This document shows, piece by piece, positions 1-7,606 of a DNA stretch of 11,877 nt. The notes beneath the pieces were generated by a model that was not told the DNA's origin, made no database searches, and saw only the letters and a program-made list of their open reading frames with translations. This DNA comes from Yoonia sp. GTDB taxonomy: Bacteria > Pseudomonadota > Alphaproteobacteria > Rhodobacterales > Rhodobacteraceae. The translations under genes were made by a program, and so were the position numbers. The stretch is from NCBI GenBank assembly GCA_020627605.1, contig JAHDGO010000033.1, forward strand, positions 1 to 11,877. The letters run 5' to 3'. Positions within the stretch are counted from its first letter, which is position 1, and the number at the start of each line of letters is the position of its first letter.

Positions 1-731
1 CACGCTTTCAGGTGCTTGTCGGCAACACCGAGGGCGAAACGATCCTGTCCACCAACAACATGATGCCGCCGCTGGATGATGTGCGCGTCAGGCAGGCCAT
101 CGCCCACGCCATCGACCGGCAGGCGATCATTGACGGGGCCATGTTCGGGCTGGGCACGCCAATCGGCACACATTTCGCCCCGCACAATCCCGACTACGTC
201 GACCTGTTGGCCAATTCACCGCATGACCCTGACCGCGCGCGGGACCTGCTGGCAGAGGCCGGTTTCCCCGACGGGTTCACCACCACGCTGAAACTGCCTC
301 CACCCTCCTACGCGCGCCGCGGTGGAGAGATTATCGCCGCCCAATTGCGCGAGGTCGGGATTGAAACAGAGATCACCAACCTCGAATGGGCGCAGTGGAT
401 CGAAGAGGTGTTCACCAACAAGGATTTCGGCCTGTCCATCGTCAGCCATACCGAACCGATGGACATCGGCATCTACGCAAATCCTGATTACTACTTCCAA
501 TATGACAACCCGGATTTTCAGGGCATCATGGAACAGTTGAACGCCACCACTGACCCCGAGGGGCGCAGCGCGCTTCTGGCGACGGCGCAAACCATCATCT
601 CAGAGGACTATGTGAACGGCTATCTCTTTGAACTGGCCGTGGCGACGGTGGCCAAGGCCGGGATCAACGGCCTGTGGGTGAACCAGCCAACGGCGGCGGT
701 GGACCTGACCGGGGTCAGCTGGGACAACTAG
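1..731 (+). CDS. ABC transporter solute-binding protein, family 5 (peptide/opine type), C-terminal part
   Basis: This is the C-terminal part (about 242 codons) of a periplasmic solute-binding protein; the gene begins left of the window and is open in frame from base 3. The family 5 hallmark is present near the start of the visible part: a PPLDDVRVRQAIAHAIDR segment, close to the P-(F/L)-D-D-x-R-V-R-Q-A-I-x-x-A-I-D-R signature of DppA/OppA/GsiB-type proteins. The following half-domain carries the usual PDRARDLLAEAGFPDGF segment and ends at WDN. Family knowledge: these lipoproteins or periplasmic proteins deliver di- and oligopeptides, opines, glutathione or nickel to DppBCDF-type membrane complexes. 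The matching permeases and ATPase follow in the same operon, and the stop abuts the next ATG directly (TAG|ATG), so co-translation is likely. The ligand cannot be told from this fragment. The GTG at 12 is internal, not the start. Confidence 0.93.
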   Translation, partial: RFQVLVGNTEGETILSTNNMMPPLDDVRVRQAIAHAIDRQAIIDGAMFGLGTPIGTHFAPHNPDYVDLLANSPHDPDRARDLLAEAGFPDGFTTTLKLPPPSYARRGGEIIAAQLREVGIETEITNLEWAQWIEEVFTNKDFGLSIVSHTEPMDIGIYANPDYYFQYDNPDFQGIMEQLNATTDPEGRSALLATAQTIISEDYVNGYLFELAVATVAKAGINGLWVNQPTAAVDLTGVSWDN

Positions 732-1376
732 ATGGCCAATGCAAACACCCCCAAGCGCGCCCTGATCGAAGGGCGCGCCGCATTGCTGGTGATCGACATA
801 CAGGCCAGCACATTCATTGACGACAGCGTCGTGCGGTCCATCGACAATATGCCGGGTTACAAGGACCGCATGCTGCTGTCACGCCAACTGGTCGATGCCG
901 CCCATGACACCGGCATACCGGTGATCTTCATCCAGGAGGTCCACCGCCCCGACCTGATTGATTTCGGGCGCGAGCTGGACGGGGATGAGGATGTGCATTG
1001 CCTTGAAGGCTACCCGAAAACCGAAATCGCCAAGGCCGAAATGGGGTATCGGCCCAGCGACTACATCGTGCCCAAGCGGCGCTACTCTGCGTTCTTTGGC
1101 ACCGATCTGGAAATCCTGCTGAAGGGGCTGAAGGTCGACACCCTGCTGATGTGTGGCGGGCTGACGGATGTCTGCGTGCACTACACTTTCGTGGATGGGC
1201 ATCAGTCCGATTATTTCTGCCGCGTGGTCGAGGATTGCGTCGGCGGCAGCAGCCTTGACGCGCATAAGGCCGCCCTGCGCGCCATGGAATACCTGCAATC
1301 CGGCGCACGGCGCTCATTGGCAGAGGTGTTGGCGGCGATGGCGCAGACCACGCAACAGACGCCCGCCGCAGAGTAG
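732..1376 (+). CDS. Isochorismatase-family cysteine amidohydrolase
   Basis: A 214-residue cytoplasmic hydrolase of the isochorismatase-like fold. The catalytic triad is visible: Asp22 in LLVIDIQ, Lys115 in YIVPKRRYSAF, and the nucleophile Cys148 in CGGLTDVCVHYT. The GGLT stretch (142-145) sits where the family has its cis-peptide bond. Members of this fold with a Cys nucleophile hydrolyse C-N amide bonds, for example N-carbamoylsarcosine, biuret, ureidoacrylate, maleamate or nicotinamide; true isochorismatases lack the Cys, so an amidase role is favoured here. Length is normal for the family. The ATG follows the upstream stop without a gap, with a GGGA about 9 nt upstream as a weak ribosome site. 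Its place between the binding protein and the permeases suggests it acts on the imported compound. The exact substrate is unknown. Confidence 0.92.
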   Translation: MANANTPKRALIEGRAALLVIDIQASTFIDDSVVRSIDNMPGYKDRMLLSRQLVDAAHDTGIPVIFIQEVHRPDLIDFGRELDGDEDVHCLEGYPKTEIAKAEMGYRPSDYIVPKRRYSAFFGTDLEILLKGLKVDTLLMCGGLTDVCVHYTFVDGHQSDYFCRVVEDCVGGSSLDAHKAALRAMEYLQSGARRSLAEVLAAMAQTTQQTPAAE

Positions 1377-1379
1377 TCG

Positions 1380-1880
1380 ATGATCATCCGCCCCGAAACG
1401 ACGGCCGATCATCAGGCCATCTATGACCTGACACGCGACGCCTTTGCCCCCATGTCCTTCAGCGACGGCAGCGAACCCGGGATCATCAACCAGATGCGCG
1501 CGGATGGTGACCTGACCCTGTCGCTGGTGGCTGACGCGGGGGACATCATCGGTCATGTCGCATTCTCGCCGGCCAGCATCGCGATGGCAAAGGGGGATTG
1601 GTACGGGCTTGGCCCCATTGCGGTGCGTGCGGACTATCAGCGGCAGGGGATCGGCACAAAGCTGGCCCATGCCGGCCTTGACCACCTGCGCAAACTTGGT
1701 GCCGCCGGATGTGTCCTGACAGGCAACCCCGCCGTCTACACCCCGATGGGGTTTAGCAATGACCACGCGCTGACCTACAGCGGCCTCAACCCAAAATATA
1801 TCCTCTACCGTGCATGGGGCGGCGCAGTACCCGAAGGCGAGATCGCCTTTGCCGATGCCCTGCAAGAGGACCATCCATGA
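1380..1880 (+). CDS. GNAT N-acetyltransferase, YhbS-like
   Basis: A 166-residue Gcn5-related acetyltransferase. The acetyl-CoA pyrophosphate loop is QRQGIG (87-92), preceded by the beta-4 segment GLGPIAVRADY and followed by the helix carrying LAHAGLDHLRKLGAAGCVLTG. The layout GLGPIAV...YQRQGIG...LGAAGCVLTGNPAVYTPMGF is typical of the YhbS group (COG3153). It would transfer an acetyl group from acetyl-CoA to an amine; the acceptor is not known. The start lies 3 nt after the amidohydrolase stop, and its last four bases (ATGA) overlap the start of the DppB-type permease, which puts it firmly inside the transporter operon. It could acetylate a released amine, protect the cell from an amine product, or modify a protein; nothing in the sequence decides between these. 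Confidence 0.9.
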   Translation: MIIRPETTADHQAIYDLTRDAFAPMSFSDGSEPGIINQMRADGDLTLSLVADAGDIIGHVAFSPASIAMAKGDWYGLGPIAVRADYQRQGIGTKLAHAGLDHLRKLGAAGCVLTGNPAVYTPMGFSNDHALTYSGLNPKYILYRAWGGAVPEGEIAFADALQEDHP

Positions 1881-2821
1881 TCCGCTATGCGCTGGGGCGA
1901 CTGACATCCCTGATCCTCAGCCTGATCGTCGCCTCAATCGTCATCTTTGCGGTGATCGAGGTGATCCCCGGCGACCCCGCCGCGTTCATGCTGGGGGTCA
2001 ACGCGCGGCCTGACACCATCGCCGCACTGCGGGCAGAGATGGGGCTCGACCGGTCTTTGGCCGTGCGCTACGCCGATTGGGTGGCAGGCATGCTGCGCGG
2101 CGATTTCGGGCAAAGCTGGACCTACAAGACAGCCGTGTCAGAGCTGATAGCAGACCGCATCTGGGTGTCACTGCCGCTGGCGATCTATGCGCTGGCGCTT
2201 TCGACCCTCATCGCCTTTCCCGCAGGCATCTATGCCGCCAGCCGCCGGGGCAGCGCAGGCGATGTGACGATCATGGGGGCCACGCAACTGGGCGTGGCCA
2301 TCCCGAACTTCTGGTTTGCGATGATCCTTGTGCTGATCTTTGCGATCAATCTACGCTGGTTCTCTGCTGGCGGCTTTCCGGGCTGGGACAATCCGTTGCA
2401 GGCCATCAAGGCACTGACCCTGCCCGCCATCGCGCTGGCCTTGCCGCAGGCCGCGATCCTTGCCCGCGTCATGCGGTCGTCCCTGCTGGACATGCTGGGC
2501 GAGGATTTCATGCGCACCGCCCGCGCCAAGGGGCTGACACGGCGACAGGCGCTGTGGAAACATGCGGTGCGCAACGCGCTGATCCCGGTGCTGACGATCA
2601 TCGGCTTGCAGTTTTCCTTTCTGCTGGCGGGTGGGATCATCATCGAACAGGTCTTTTTCCTCCCCGGTTTGGGGCGGCTGATCTTTCAGTCCATCAGTGC
2701 GCGCGATCTGATCGTGGTGGAAAGCGTCGTCATGATCCTCGTCTTCGTCGTGATCCTCGTGAACTTCCTGGTCGATCTGGCCTATGCCGCCGTCGACCCA
2801 AGATTGCGGGCGCGGGCATGA
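1877..2821 (+). CDS. ABC transporter permease, DppB type
   Basis: A 314-residue inner-membrane permease of the DppB/OppB group. It begins with a cytoplasmic MIRYALGRL and a first membrane helix (about 9-30) ending in the family motif VIPGDPA. A periplasmic segment follows with ALRAEMGLDRSLAVRYADW and GDFGQSW, then five further helices. The EAA loop that docks to the ATPase is at about 213-235 (RTARAKGLTRRQALWKHAVRN), and the protein ends in the usual AAVDPRLRARA. I chose the ATG at 1877, not the GTG at 1814: AGAGGA lies 6 nt upstream, the start overlaps the GNAT stop as ATGA, and the protein then begins as the family does. It pairs with the next permease to form the pore for the imported peptide-like solute. 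Confidence 0.95.
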   Translation: MIRYALGRLTSLILSLIVASIVIFAVIEVIPGDPAAFMLGVNARPDTIAALRAEMGLDRSLAVRYADWVAGMLRGDFGQSWTYKTAVSELIADRIWVSLPLAIYALALSTLIAFPAGIYAASRRGSAGDVTIMGATQLGVAIPNFWFAMILVLIFAINLRWFSAGGFPGWDNPLQAIKALTLPAIALALPQAAILARVMRSSLLDMLGEDFMRTARAKGLTRRQALWKHAVRNALIPVLTIIGLQFSFLLAGGIIIEQVFFLPGLGRLIFQSISARDLIVVESVVMILVFVVILVNFLVDLAYAAVDPRLRARA

Positions 2822-3633
2822 GCCGCAATCTGATCATCGGCGCATTGCTTTCTGCGCTGTTTCTGGGCCTTGCCGCGCTGTCATTCGTCTGGACGCCCTA
2901 TGATATCGCGACGCTTGATATTCCGGGCAAGCTGCAAGGGCCATCAGGCGCACATCTGCTGGGCACCGACCATTTCGGGCGCGATATCCTGTCGATGATT
3001 ATGATGGGCGCGCGCTCCTCGATTGCCGTGGCGGTTGTTGCCGTAGGTATCGGCATGGCCATCGGCATCCCGCTTGGCCTGCTTGCCGCCGCCCGGCGCG
3101 GGTCGCTGCTGGATGAGGTAATCATGCGGGGCAATGACCTTGTCTTTGCTTTCCCTTCGCTGGTCATCGCGATCCTGATCACGGCTGTTTTCGGGGCCTC
3201 TGCTGTCAACGCAATCATCGCTATCGGGATCTTCAACATCCCCGTTTTCGCACGCCTCGCGCGCGGGGCCGCCCTGCCCTTGTGGGAGCGTGATTTCATC
3301 CTCGCCGCCCGTGTCTGTGGCAAATCAGCGACGCGCATCTCTGTCGAACATATCCTGCCCAACATCACCAACCTGATGATCGTGCAAGGCACAATCCAGT
3401 TCAGCCTCGGCATTCTGGCAGAGGCCGCGCTGTCCTACATCGGCCTTGGCGCACAGCCACCCACGGCAAGCTGGGGGCGGATGCTGGCGGATGCCCAAAC
3501 GCTGGTCAGCATCGCGCCGCATACGGCCCTTGTCCCCGGCTTTGCGATCCTCTTGATGGTGCTGGGGCTGAACCTCCTGGGTGACGGTCTGCGTGACTGG
3601 CTTGACCCCCGGTTACGGGTGGTACGGGCATGA
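2818..3633 (+). CDS. ABC transporter permease, DppC type
   Basis: A 271-residue inner-membrane permease of the DppC/OppC group. The diagnostic periplasmic motif HLLGTDHFGRDILS is at 47-59, after the first membrane helix (about 6-25). The EAA docking loop lies at about 163-187 (AARVCGKSATRISVEHILPN), followed by SYIGLGAQPPTASWGRML and the closing LGDGLRDWLDPRLRV, all characteristic. The start overlaps the DppB-type stop as ATGA. The open frame runs on far upstream, but that part is the out-of-phase shadow of the previous gene. It is slightly shorter than the usual 280-300 residues because the N-terminal cytoplasmic stretch is brief. It forms the heterodimeric channel with the preceding permease. 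Confidence 0.95.
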   Translation: MSRNLIIGALLSALFLGLAALSFVWTPYDIATLDIPGKLQGPSGAHLLGTDHFGRDILSMIMMGARSSIAVAVVAVGIGMAIGIPLGLLAAARRGSLLDEVIMRGNDLVFAFPSLVIAILITAVFGASAVNAIIAIGIFNIPVFARLARGAALPLWERDFILAARVCGKSATRISVEHILPNITNLMIVQGTIQFSLGILAEAALSYIGLGAQPPTASWGRMLADAQTLVSIAPHTALVPGFAILLMVLGLNLLGDGLRDWLDPRLRVVRA

Positions 3634-5216
3634 ACATCCTCGATATCCGCGACCTGAACGTAGAGATCGGCGCGACCCCCATCCTGCGCGACGTGAACCT
3701 GCGCGTTCATGCAGGGGAAATTGTCGCCATCACCGGCGAAAGCGGCTCTGGCAAGTCCATGACCGCCCTGTCGGTCATGGGGCTGCTGCCGGGCCGGGCA
3801 ATGGCACGCGGTCAGATCAAGCTGGACGGGTCCGACATTCTGCAAACCGCAGAAGCAGACCTGTGCAAGATACGCGGCAACACCGTCGGCATGGTGTTTC
3901 AGGAACCGATGACCGCGCTGAACCCTGTCCAGACCATCGGTGATCAGGTGGCGGAAACGATCCTTGTGCATGAAAAGACAAGCAGGGCCGACGCGCTGAA
4001 ACGCGCCGCCGAAATGCTGGACCGCGTGGGCCTGAAATTACCACCTACACGCTATCCGCACGAACTTTCAGGCGGACAGCGCCAGCGTGTTGTGATCGCC
4101 ATGGCCATCGCGCTGCGCCCCAAGCTGCTGATCGCGGATGAACCGACAACGGCGCTGGATGTGACGACACAGGCCCGTATTCTCGACCTGCTGCGCGATC
4201 TCGTGCGCGATTTTGACATGGGGCTGTTGCTGATCACACATGACCTTGCCGTCGTGGCTGATGTGGCCGACCGGATCGCAGTGATGCAACATGGTGAGGT
4301 CGTGGAAAGCGGTAAAACCACCGAACTGCTGACCCATATGCAGCATCCTTATACCAAGGCGCTGTTCGCGGCCTCCAATCACGCTGTCAGCCTGCCTGTA
4401 CGTACAGAGTCTGTACAGCTTCTGTACGCAAAACATATCGTCCGCGACTACCCTTTGCCGCGCAGAACGCTTCTGGGTAAGCGCCCCACATTCCGGGCAC
4501 TTGATGACGTGTCATTCCATATCGACCACGGCGAACGGGTCGGACTTGTCGGGGAAAGCGGCTGCGGCAAATCCACCCTGACCCGTGCCATTCTGGGGCT
4601 GGAGGATGTGCAGGGCGGGACCATCACACTCGACGGTGATCCCGTGTTCACAGGCAAGCGCCCCAACCTCTCCGTGCGGCGCATGATGCAGGTTGTGTTT
4701 CAGGATCCCTACGGCAGCTTCAACCCGCGTCACAAGGTTGGACGGCTGGTGACAGAACCCTTTCACCTGCTGGATGATCCGCCCACCGGCACCGACCGCG
4801 ACACCGCCATCGGCAAGGCACTGACAGATGTGGGGCTGCACCCCGCCGATGCCGAGAAATACATCCACGAGTTTTCTGGCGGCCAGCGCCAGCGGATCGC
4901 CATTGCCCGCGCTTTGATCGTGGAACCGGAACTTATCATCTTTGACGAGGCCGTCAGCGCCCTGGATGTATCAGTCAGGGCGCAAGTGCTTGACCTGATT
5001 GCCGAACTTTGCCGCAAACGCCCGCTGGCCTATCTGTTTATCAGCCATGATCTGACAGTGGTGCGCAGTGTCACCGACCGGGTCATGGTCATGCAGGCGG
5101 GCAAGATTGTCGAGCAGGGAGAGACCGAAGCGGTCTTTCAAAACCCGCAACATCCCTACACGCAAACCCTGATCGCCGCTGCCCCGCAACTGCCTGATCT
5201 GGCTGCTGTGGGTTGA
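3630..5216 (+). CDS. Fused double ABC ATPase, DppD-DppF type (YejF/GsiA-like)
   Basis: A 528-residue protein with two complete nucleotide-binding domains in tandem. Domain 1: Walker A GESGSGKS (36-43), Q-loop Gln91 in FQEPM, signature LSGGQ (146-150), Walker B LLIADEP (Asp170-Glu171), H-loop His204. Domain 2: Walker A GESGCGKS (308-315), Q-loop Gln358 in [11 protein letters not shown], signature FSGGQ (415-419), Walker B LIIFDE (Asp439-Glu440) followed by AVSALD, H-loop His473. All residues needed for ATP hydrolysis are present in both. Both halves end in a QHPYT stretch typical of peptide-type transporters. Length is near that of YejF (about 529) and shorter than GsiA (about 620), because the first oligo_HPY extension is reduced. 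It overlaps the permease stop as ATGA and would power import through the two preceding permeases. The linker around residues 255-270 has odd base composition (see findings). Confidence 0.96.
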   Translation: MNILDIRDLNVEIGATPILRDVNLRVHAGEIVAITGESGSGKSMTALSVMGLLPGRAMARGQIKLDGSDILQTAEADLCKIRGNTVGMVFQEPMTALNPVQTIGDQVAETILVHEKTSRADALKRAAEMLDRVGLKLPPTRYPHELSGGQRQRVVIAMAIALRPKLLIADEPTTALDVTTQARILDLLRDLVRDFDMGLLLITHDLAVVADVADRIAVMQHGEVVESGKTTELLTHMQHPYTKALFAASNHAVSLPVRTESVQLLYAKHIVRDYPLPRRTLLGKRPTFRALDDVSFHIDHGERVGLVGESGCGKSTLTRAILGLEDVQGGTITLDGDPVFTGKRPNLSVRRMMQVVFQDPYGSFNPRHKVGRLVTEPFHLLDDPPTGTDRDTAIGKALTDVGLHPADAEKYIHEFSGGQRQRIAIARALIVEPELIIFDEAVSALDVSVRAQVLDLIAELCRKRPLAYLFISHDLTVVRSVTDRVMVMQAGKIVEQGETEAVFQNPQHPYTQTLIAAAPQLPDLAAVG

Positions 5217-5250
5217 TCCTGCGGCAGAGGCATCGCTAGGGTTGGCCAAT

Positions 5251-5257
5251 GGGGGGA
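5251..5257 (+). promoter_or_regulatory. Ribosome binding site deciding the SDR start
   Basis: A GGGGGGA run lies 5 nt before the ATG at 5263. It supports that ATG over the upstream in-frame TTG at 5242. The 46-nt gap after the ATPase stop (5217-5262) shows no hairpin with a T-run and no clear promoter, so the SDR is probably still on the same transcript. Confidence 0.6.
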
Positions 5258-5262
5258 CGCAG

Positions 5263-6000
5263 ATGCGACTGAAAGACAAAAGGGCTGTTGTCACTGGTGC
5301 CGGATCAGGCTTTGGCGCAGGCATCGCCCGCAAATTCGCGGCCGAGGGCGCGCATGTCTATGTCGTTGATGTCAATGCTGATGCGGCAGCCGAGATCGCA
5401 CAATCGGTTGGCGGCACCGCCCTGACCTGCAATGTGGCCGACGGCGCGTCTGTGGCAGAGATGGCCAGGACCATTCTCGCCGATGGTCAGCTGGATATCC
5501 TTGTAAACAATGCAGGTGTGACCCATCTGCCCGGCCCGATGGAGGAGATCACAGAGGCTGATTTTGACCGCGTCTATCAGGTGAACATGAAATCCGTTTT
5601 CCTGCTGGCAAAGGCGTTTGTCCCGCATTTCAAATCCCGCAATTCCGGGGTGATCCTGAACGTCGCCTCAACCGCTGGCGTCTCACCCCGGCCACGGCTG
5701 AACTGGTACAATGCATCCAAAGGCTGGCTGATCACAGCGACCAAGACGATGGCTGTCGAACTCGCACCGGATGGCATCCGGGTGAACGCGATCAACCCTG
5801 TTGCAGGTGAAACGCCTTTGCTGAAATCCTTTATGGGCGAGGACACGCCAGAGGTGCGGGCAAAGTTTCTGTCAACAATCCCGCTGGGCCGCTTTTCCAC
5901 GCCAGAGGATATGGGCAACGCGGCCTGTTTCCTTTGCTCGGACGAGGCCAGCATGATCACAGGTGTGGCGATGGAGGTTGACGGTGGACGCTGTATCTAG
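5263..6000 (+). CDS. Short-chain dehydrogenase/reductase (classical SDR), NAD-type
   Basis: A 245-residue classical SDR with a Rossmann fold. The nucleotide motif TGAGSGFG is at 11-18. Asp36 at the end of beta-2 (VVDVN) points to NAD(H) rather than NADP(H). NNAG is at 82-85. The catalytic set is Asn108, Ser136 (NVAST), Tyr149 and Lys153 (YNASK). The C-terminal part has INPVAGETPLL and ends in the usual TGVAMEVDGG. It resembles 3-oxoacyl-ACP reductase or glucose-1-dehydrogenase-like members, a group where sequence gives little clue to substrate. It most likely oxidises an alcohol or reduces a ketone, possibly a hydrolysis product of the imported compound. It follows the ATPase after a 46-nt gap and is followed after 7 nt by the P1 peptidase. 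Confidence 0.93.
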   Translation: MRLKDKRAVVTGAGSGFGAGIARKFAAEGAHVYVVDVNADAAAEIAQSVGGTALTCNVADGASVAEMARTILADGQLDILVNNAGVTHLPGPMEEITEADFDRVYQVNMKSVFLLAKAFVPHFKSRNSGVILNVASTAGVSPRPRLNWYNASKGWLITATKTMAVELAPDGIRVNAINPVAGETPLLKSFMGEDTPEVRAKFLSTIPLGRFSTPEDMGNAACFLCSDEASMITGVAMEVDGGRCI

Positions 6001-6007
6001 ACCCGGC

Positions 6008-7012
6008 ATGAAAAACCTGATCACCGACGTTGCGCGGCTGAAAGTTGGCAACGCGCAGGACGCGACGCTGAAATCCGGCAGCACCGTATTGACCGCTGAC
6101 GCGCCTTTTACCGCCAGCGTCCACGTCATGGGCGGCGCGCCCGGCACGCGCGAGACAGACTTGCTGGCGCCGGATCGCACGGTCACGCAAGTGGATGCGA
6201 TTGTTCTGTCAGGCGGTTCAGGGTTCGGGCTGGATGCAGGATCGGGGGTTGCCGATGCGTTGCGCGACATGGGGCGTGGATATGCGATTGGCGATATGCA
6301 TGTGCCGATTGTCCCAGGAGCGATCATCTTTGACCTGATCAATGGTGGGCAGAAAGACTGGACAGAAAACCCCTATCGCGCCTTGGGGCGGCGCGCGCTT
6401 GACGCGGCAGATGTGGATTTTGCCATCGGCAGCATGGGCGCAGGCACCGGCGCGCTGGCCGGGATGCAAAAGGGCGGTTTGGGGTCAGCCTCCACCATTT
6501 TGCCTGATGGTACGGTTGTGGGCGCGCTTGTGGCCGTCAACCCGCTGGGCAGTGTGACAACACCGGGTGACAGGCATTTCTGGGCGGCGCCCTTTGGTCT
6601 GGCAGGGGAATTCGGCGGTGCCGGCCCGGATAGCGCCACCGACTATGTCCAGCCCAGCGTCAGCCGCAAGGAAGAGGCGATGATGCAAACCGTGTCAGAC
6701 CGCATGAATACCACGATTGCCATTGTGGCCACCGATGCACCGCTGACCAAAACCCAGTGCCACAGGATGGCCGTGGCAGCCCATGACGGGATCGCCCGCG
6801 CAATTGTCCCGGCCCATACACCGCATGACGGCGATCTGGTGTTCGGGGTTGCCACAGGGGCCGAAACAGGGGTGGACCGGCAAAGACTGCGCGAGATCGG
6901 GGCCGCAGCGGCGACGACACTTGCCCGCGCCATTGCGCGCGGTGTCTATGCCGCGACGCCAGCGCCGGGCGACATCATGCAGACCTACCGCGCCATGAAC
7001 CCCGATCTCTAG
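6008..7012 (+). CDS. P1-family (DmpA/NylC-type) self-processing peptidase or amidase
   Basis: A 334-residue member of the P1 / S58 family of N-terminal nucleophile hydrolases. Family features: N-terminal MKNLITDVARLKVGNA, then SGGSGFGLDAGSGV (68-81), GAGTGALAGMQKGGLG (144-159), GTVVGALVAVNPLGSV (168-183) and NTTIAIVATDAPLTK (234-248). By analogy with NylC, precursor cleavage is expected between Asn234 and Thr235, making Thr235 the N-terminal nucleophile of a beta chain of about 100 residues. Relatives are DmpA aminopeptidase, beta-peptidyl aminopeptidases and the nylon-oligomer endohydrolase NylC, all acting on amide bonds. No signal peptide is seen, so it should act in the cytoplasm. I chose the ATG at 6008 because the protein then begins as the family does; in-frame GTGs at 5963 and 5984 lie inside the SDR gene. 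The ribosome site is weak, suggesting coupling to the SDR 7 nt upstream. Confidence 0.9.
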   Translation: MKNLITDVARLKVGNAQDATLKSGSTVLTADAPFTASVHVMGGAPGTRETDLLAPDRTVTQVDAIVLSGGSGFGLDAGSGVADALRDMGRGYAIGDMHVPIVPGAIIFDLINGGQKDWTENPYRALGRRALDAADVDFAIGSMGAGTGALAGMQKGGLGSASTILPDGTVVGALVAVNPLGSVTTPGDRHFWAAPFGLAGEFGGAGPDSATDYVQPSVSRKEEAMMQTVSDRMNTTIAIVATDAPLTKTQCHRMAVAAHDGIARAIVPAHTPHDGDLVFGVATGAETGVDRQRLREIGAAAATTLARAIARGVYAATPAPGDIMQTYRAMNPDL

Positions 7013-7602
7013 CGGCGGCGCAGGCCGATCGCCCAGACACGCCGCCTCAGAATGGCCATGCCAAAGGCGATGAGCACAAGGGCAGCCAGCATCCATTTTG
7101 AAAGCTGTCCCATCGTCCCGTCGATCTGCACGGCATGCAGCACCGTCCCGATGACCACCAGACTGACAGCCAGCGTATGCCCCCAGCGCCAAAGGCGCAG
7201 CGGCAGCCTCCGCCGAAAGAGTGCCAGCAGCGCCGCGGCAAAAACCGCATACATCGCCAAGAGACCCCAGACCGCAAATGGTGTGGGCGAGCGGACCAGG
7301 AGAACGTCAATCACATCCGGTGGGCTGGTGATCCAGAGGCCCGCAATATGGATGATCACGCTGATCAACAGGATGGTGCCGAAGATACGGTGCCACCTGC
7401 GGCCAGTCGCGGCAGAGGGTGTGGGCAACAGATCCGCCGCCAAGAGCGGCTGGAGAAGGATCAGCGCCATGCCAATCACCCCGGCAAATCCAGCAACGAT
7501 ATAGACCGGGTCACGCCATGCCAGCAACGGGCTGCCCGCAGCGATGATCACAGGCACGGCCATGGCCAGCATCAGCGCCACCCAGATCAGTGTGGCGCGC
7601 AA
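7009..7602 (-). CDS. Ferric-reductase-like six-helix heme membrane protein
   Basis: A 197-residue very hydrophobic protein with about six membrane helices (near 5-22, 36-53, 75-92, 107-128, 143-160, 168-186). It belongs to the ferric-reductase-like / MsrQ (YedZ) transmembrane group. His71 and His85 flank and sit in helix 3, and His142 and His156 do the same in helix 5. Both pairs are 14 apart, the spacing known for the two b-hemes of Fre/Nox proteins. No FAD or NAD domain follows, as in MsrQ (about 211 residues), so electrons must come from another protein. The start is uncertain: TTG at 7602 keeps the full first helix, whereas the ATG ten codons later would cut it. It begins 4 nt after the stop of the Tat-exported protein gene, so the two are co-transcribed. 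Its stop codon overlaps that of the convergent P1 peptidase. Confidence 0.85.
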   Translation of the reverse strand: MRATLIWVALMLAMAVPVIIAAGSPLLAWRDPVYIVAGFAGVIGMALILLQPLLAADLLPTPSAATGRRWHRIFGTILLISVIIHIAGLWITSPPDVIDVLLVRSPTPFAVWGLLAMYAVFAAALLALFRRRLPLRLWRWGHTLAVSLVVIGTVLHAVQIDGTMGQLSKWMLAALVLIAFGMAILRRRVWAIGLRRR

Positions 7603-7606
7603 CGGT

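Noticed and set aside
2077..2817. Upstream 247 codons of a 518-codon open frame continuous with the DppC-type permease
   Set aside because: This part is out of phase with the well-supported DppB-type gene on the same strand and is rich in Arg, His and Asp with no membrane helices; the permease starts at the ATG at 2818.
5217..5262. Separate promoter or terminator between the ATPase and SDR genes
   Set aside because: The gap is only 46 nt, and neither a hairpin with T-run nor a convincing -35/-10 pair was seen.
7013..7056. GGCGGCG / CGCCGCC inverted repeat just after the P1 peptidase stop as a plus-strand terminator
   Set aside because: The loop is long (over 20 nt), no T-run follows, and the arms are Arg codons of the heme protein C-terminus.
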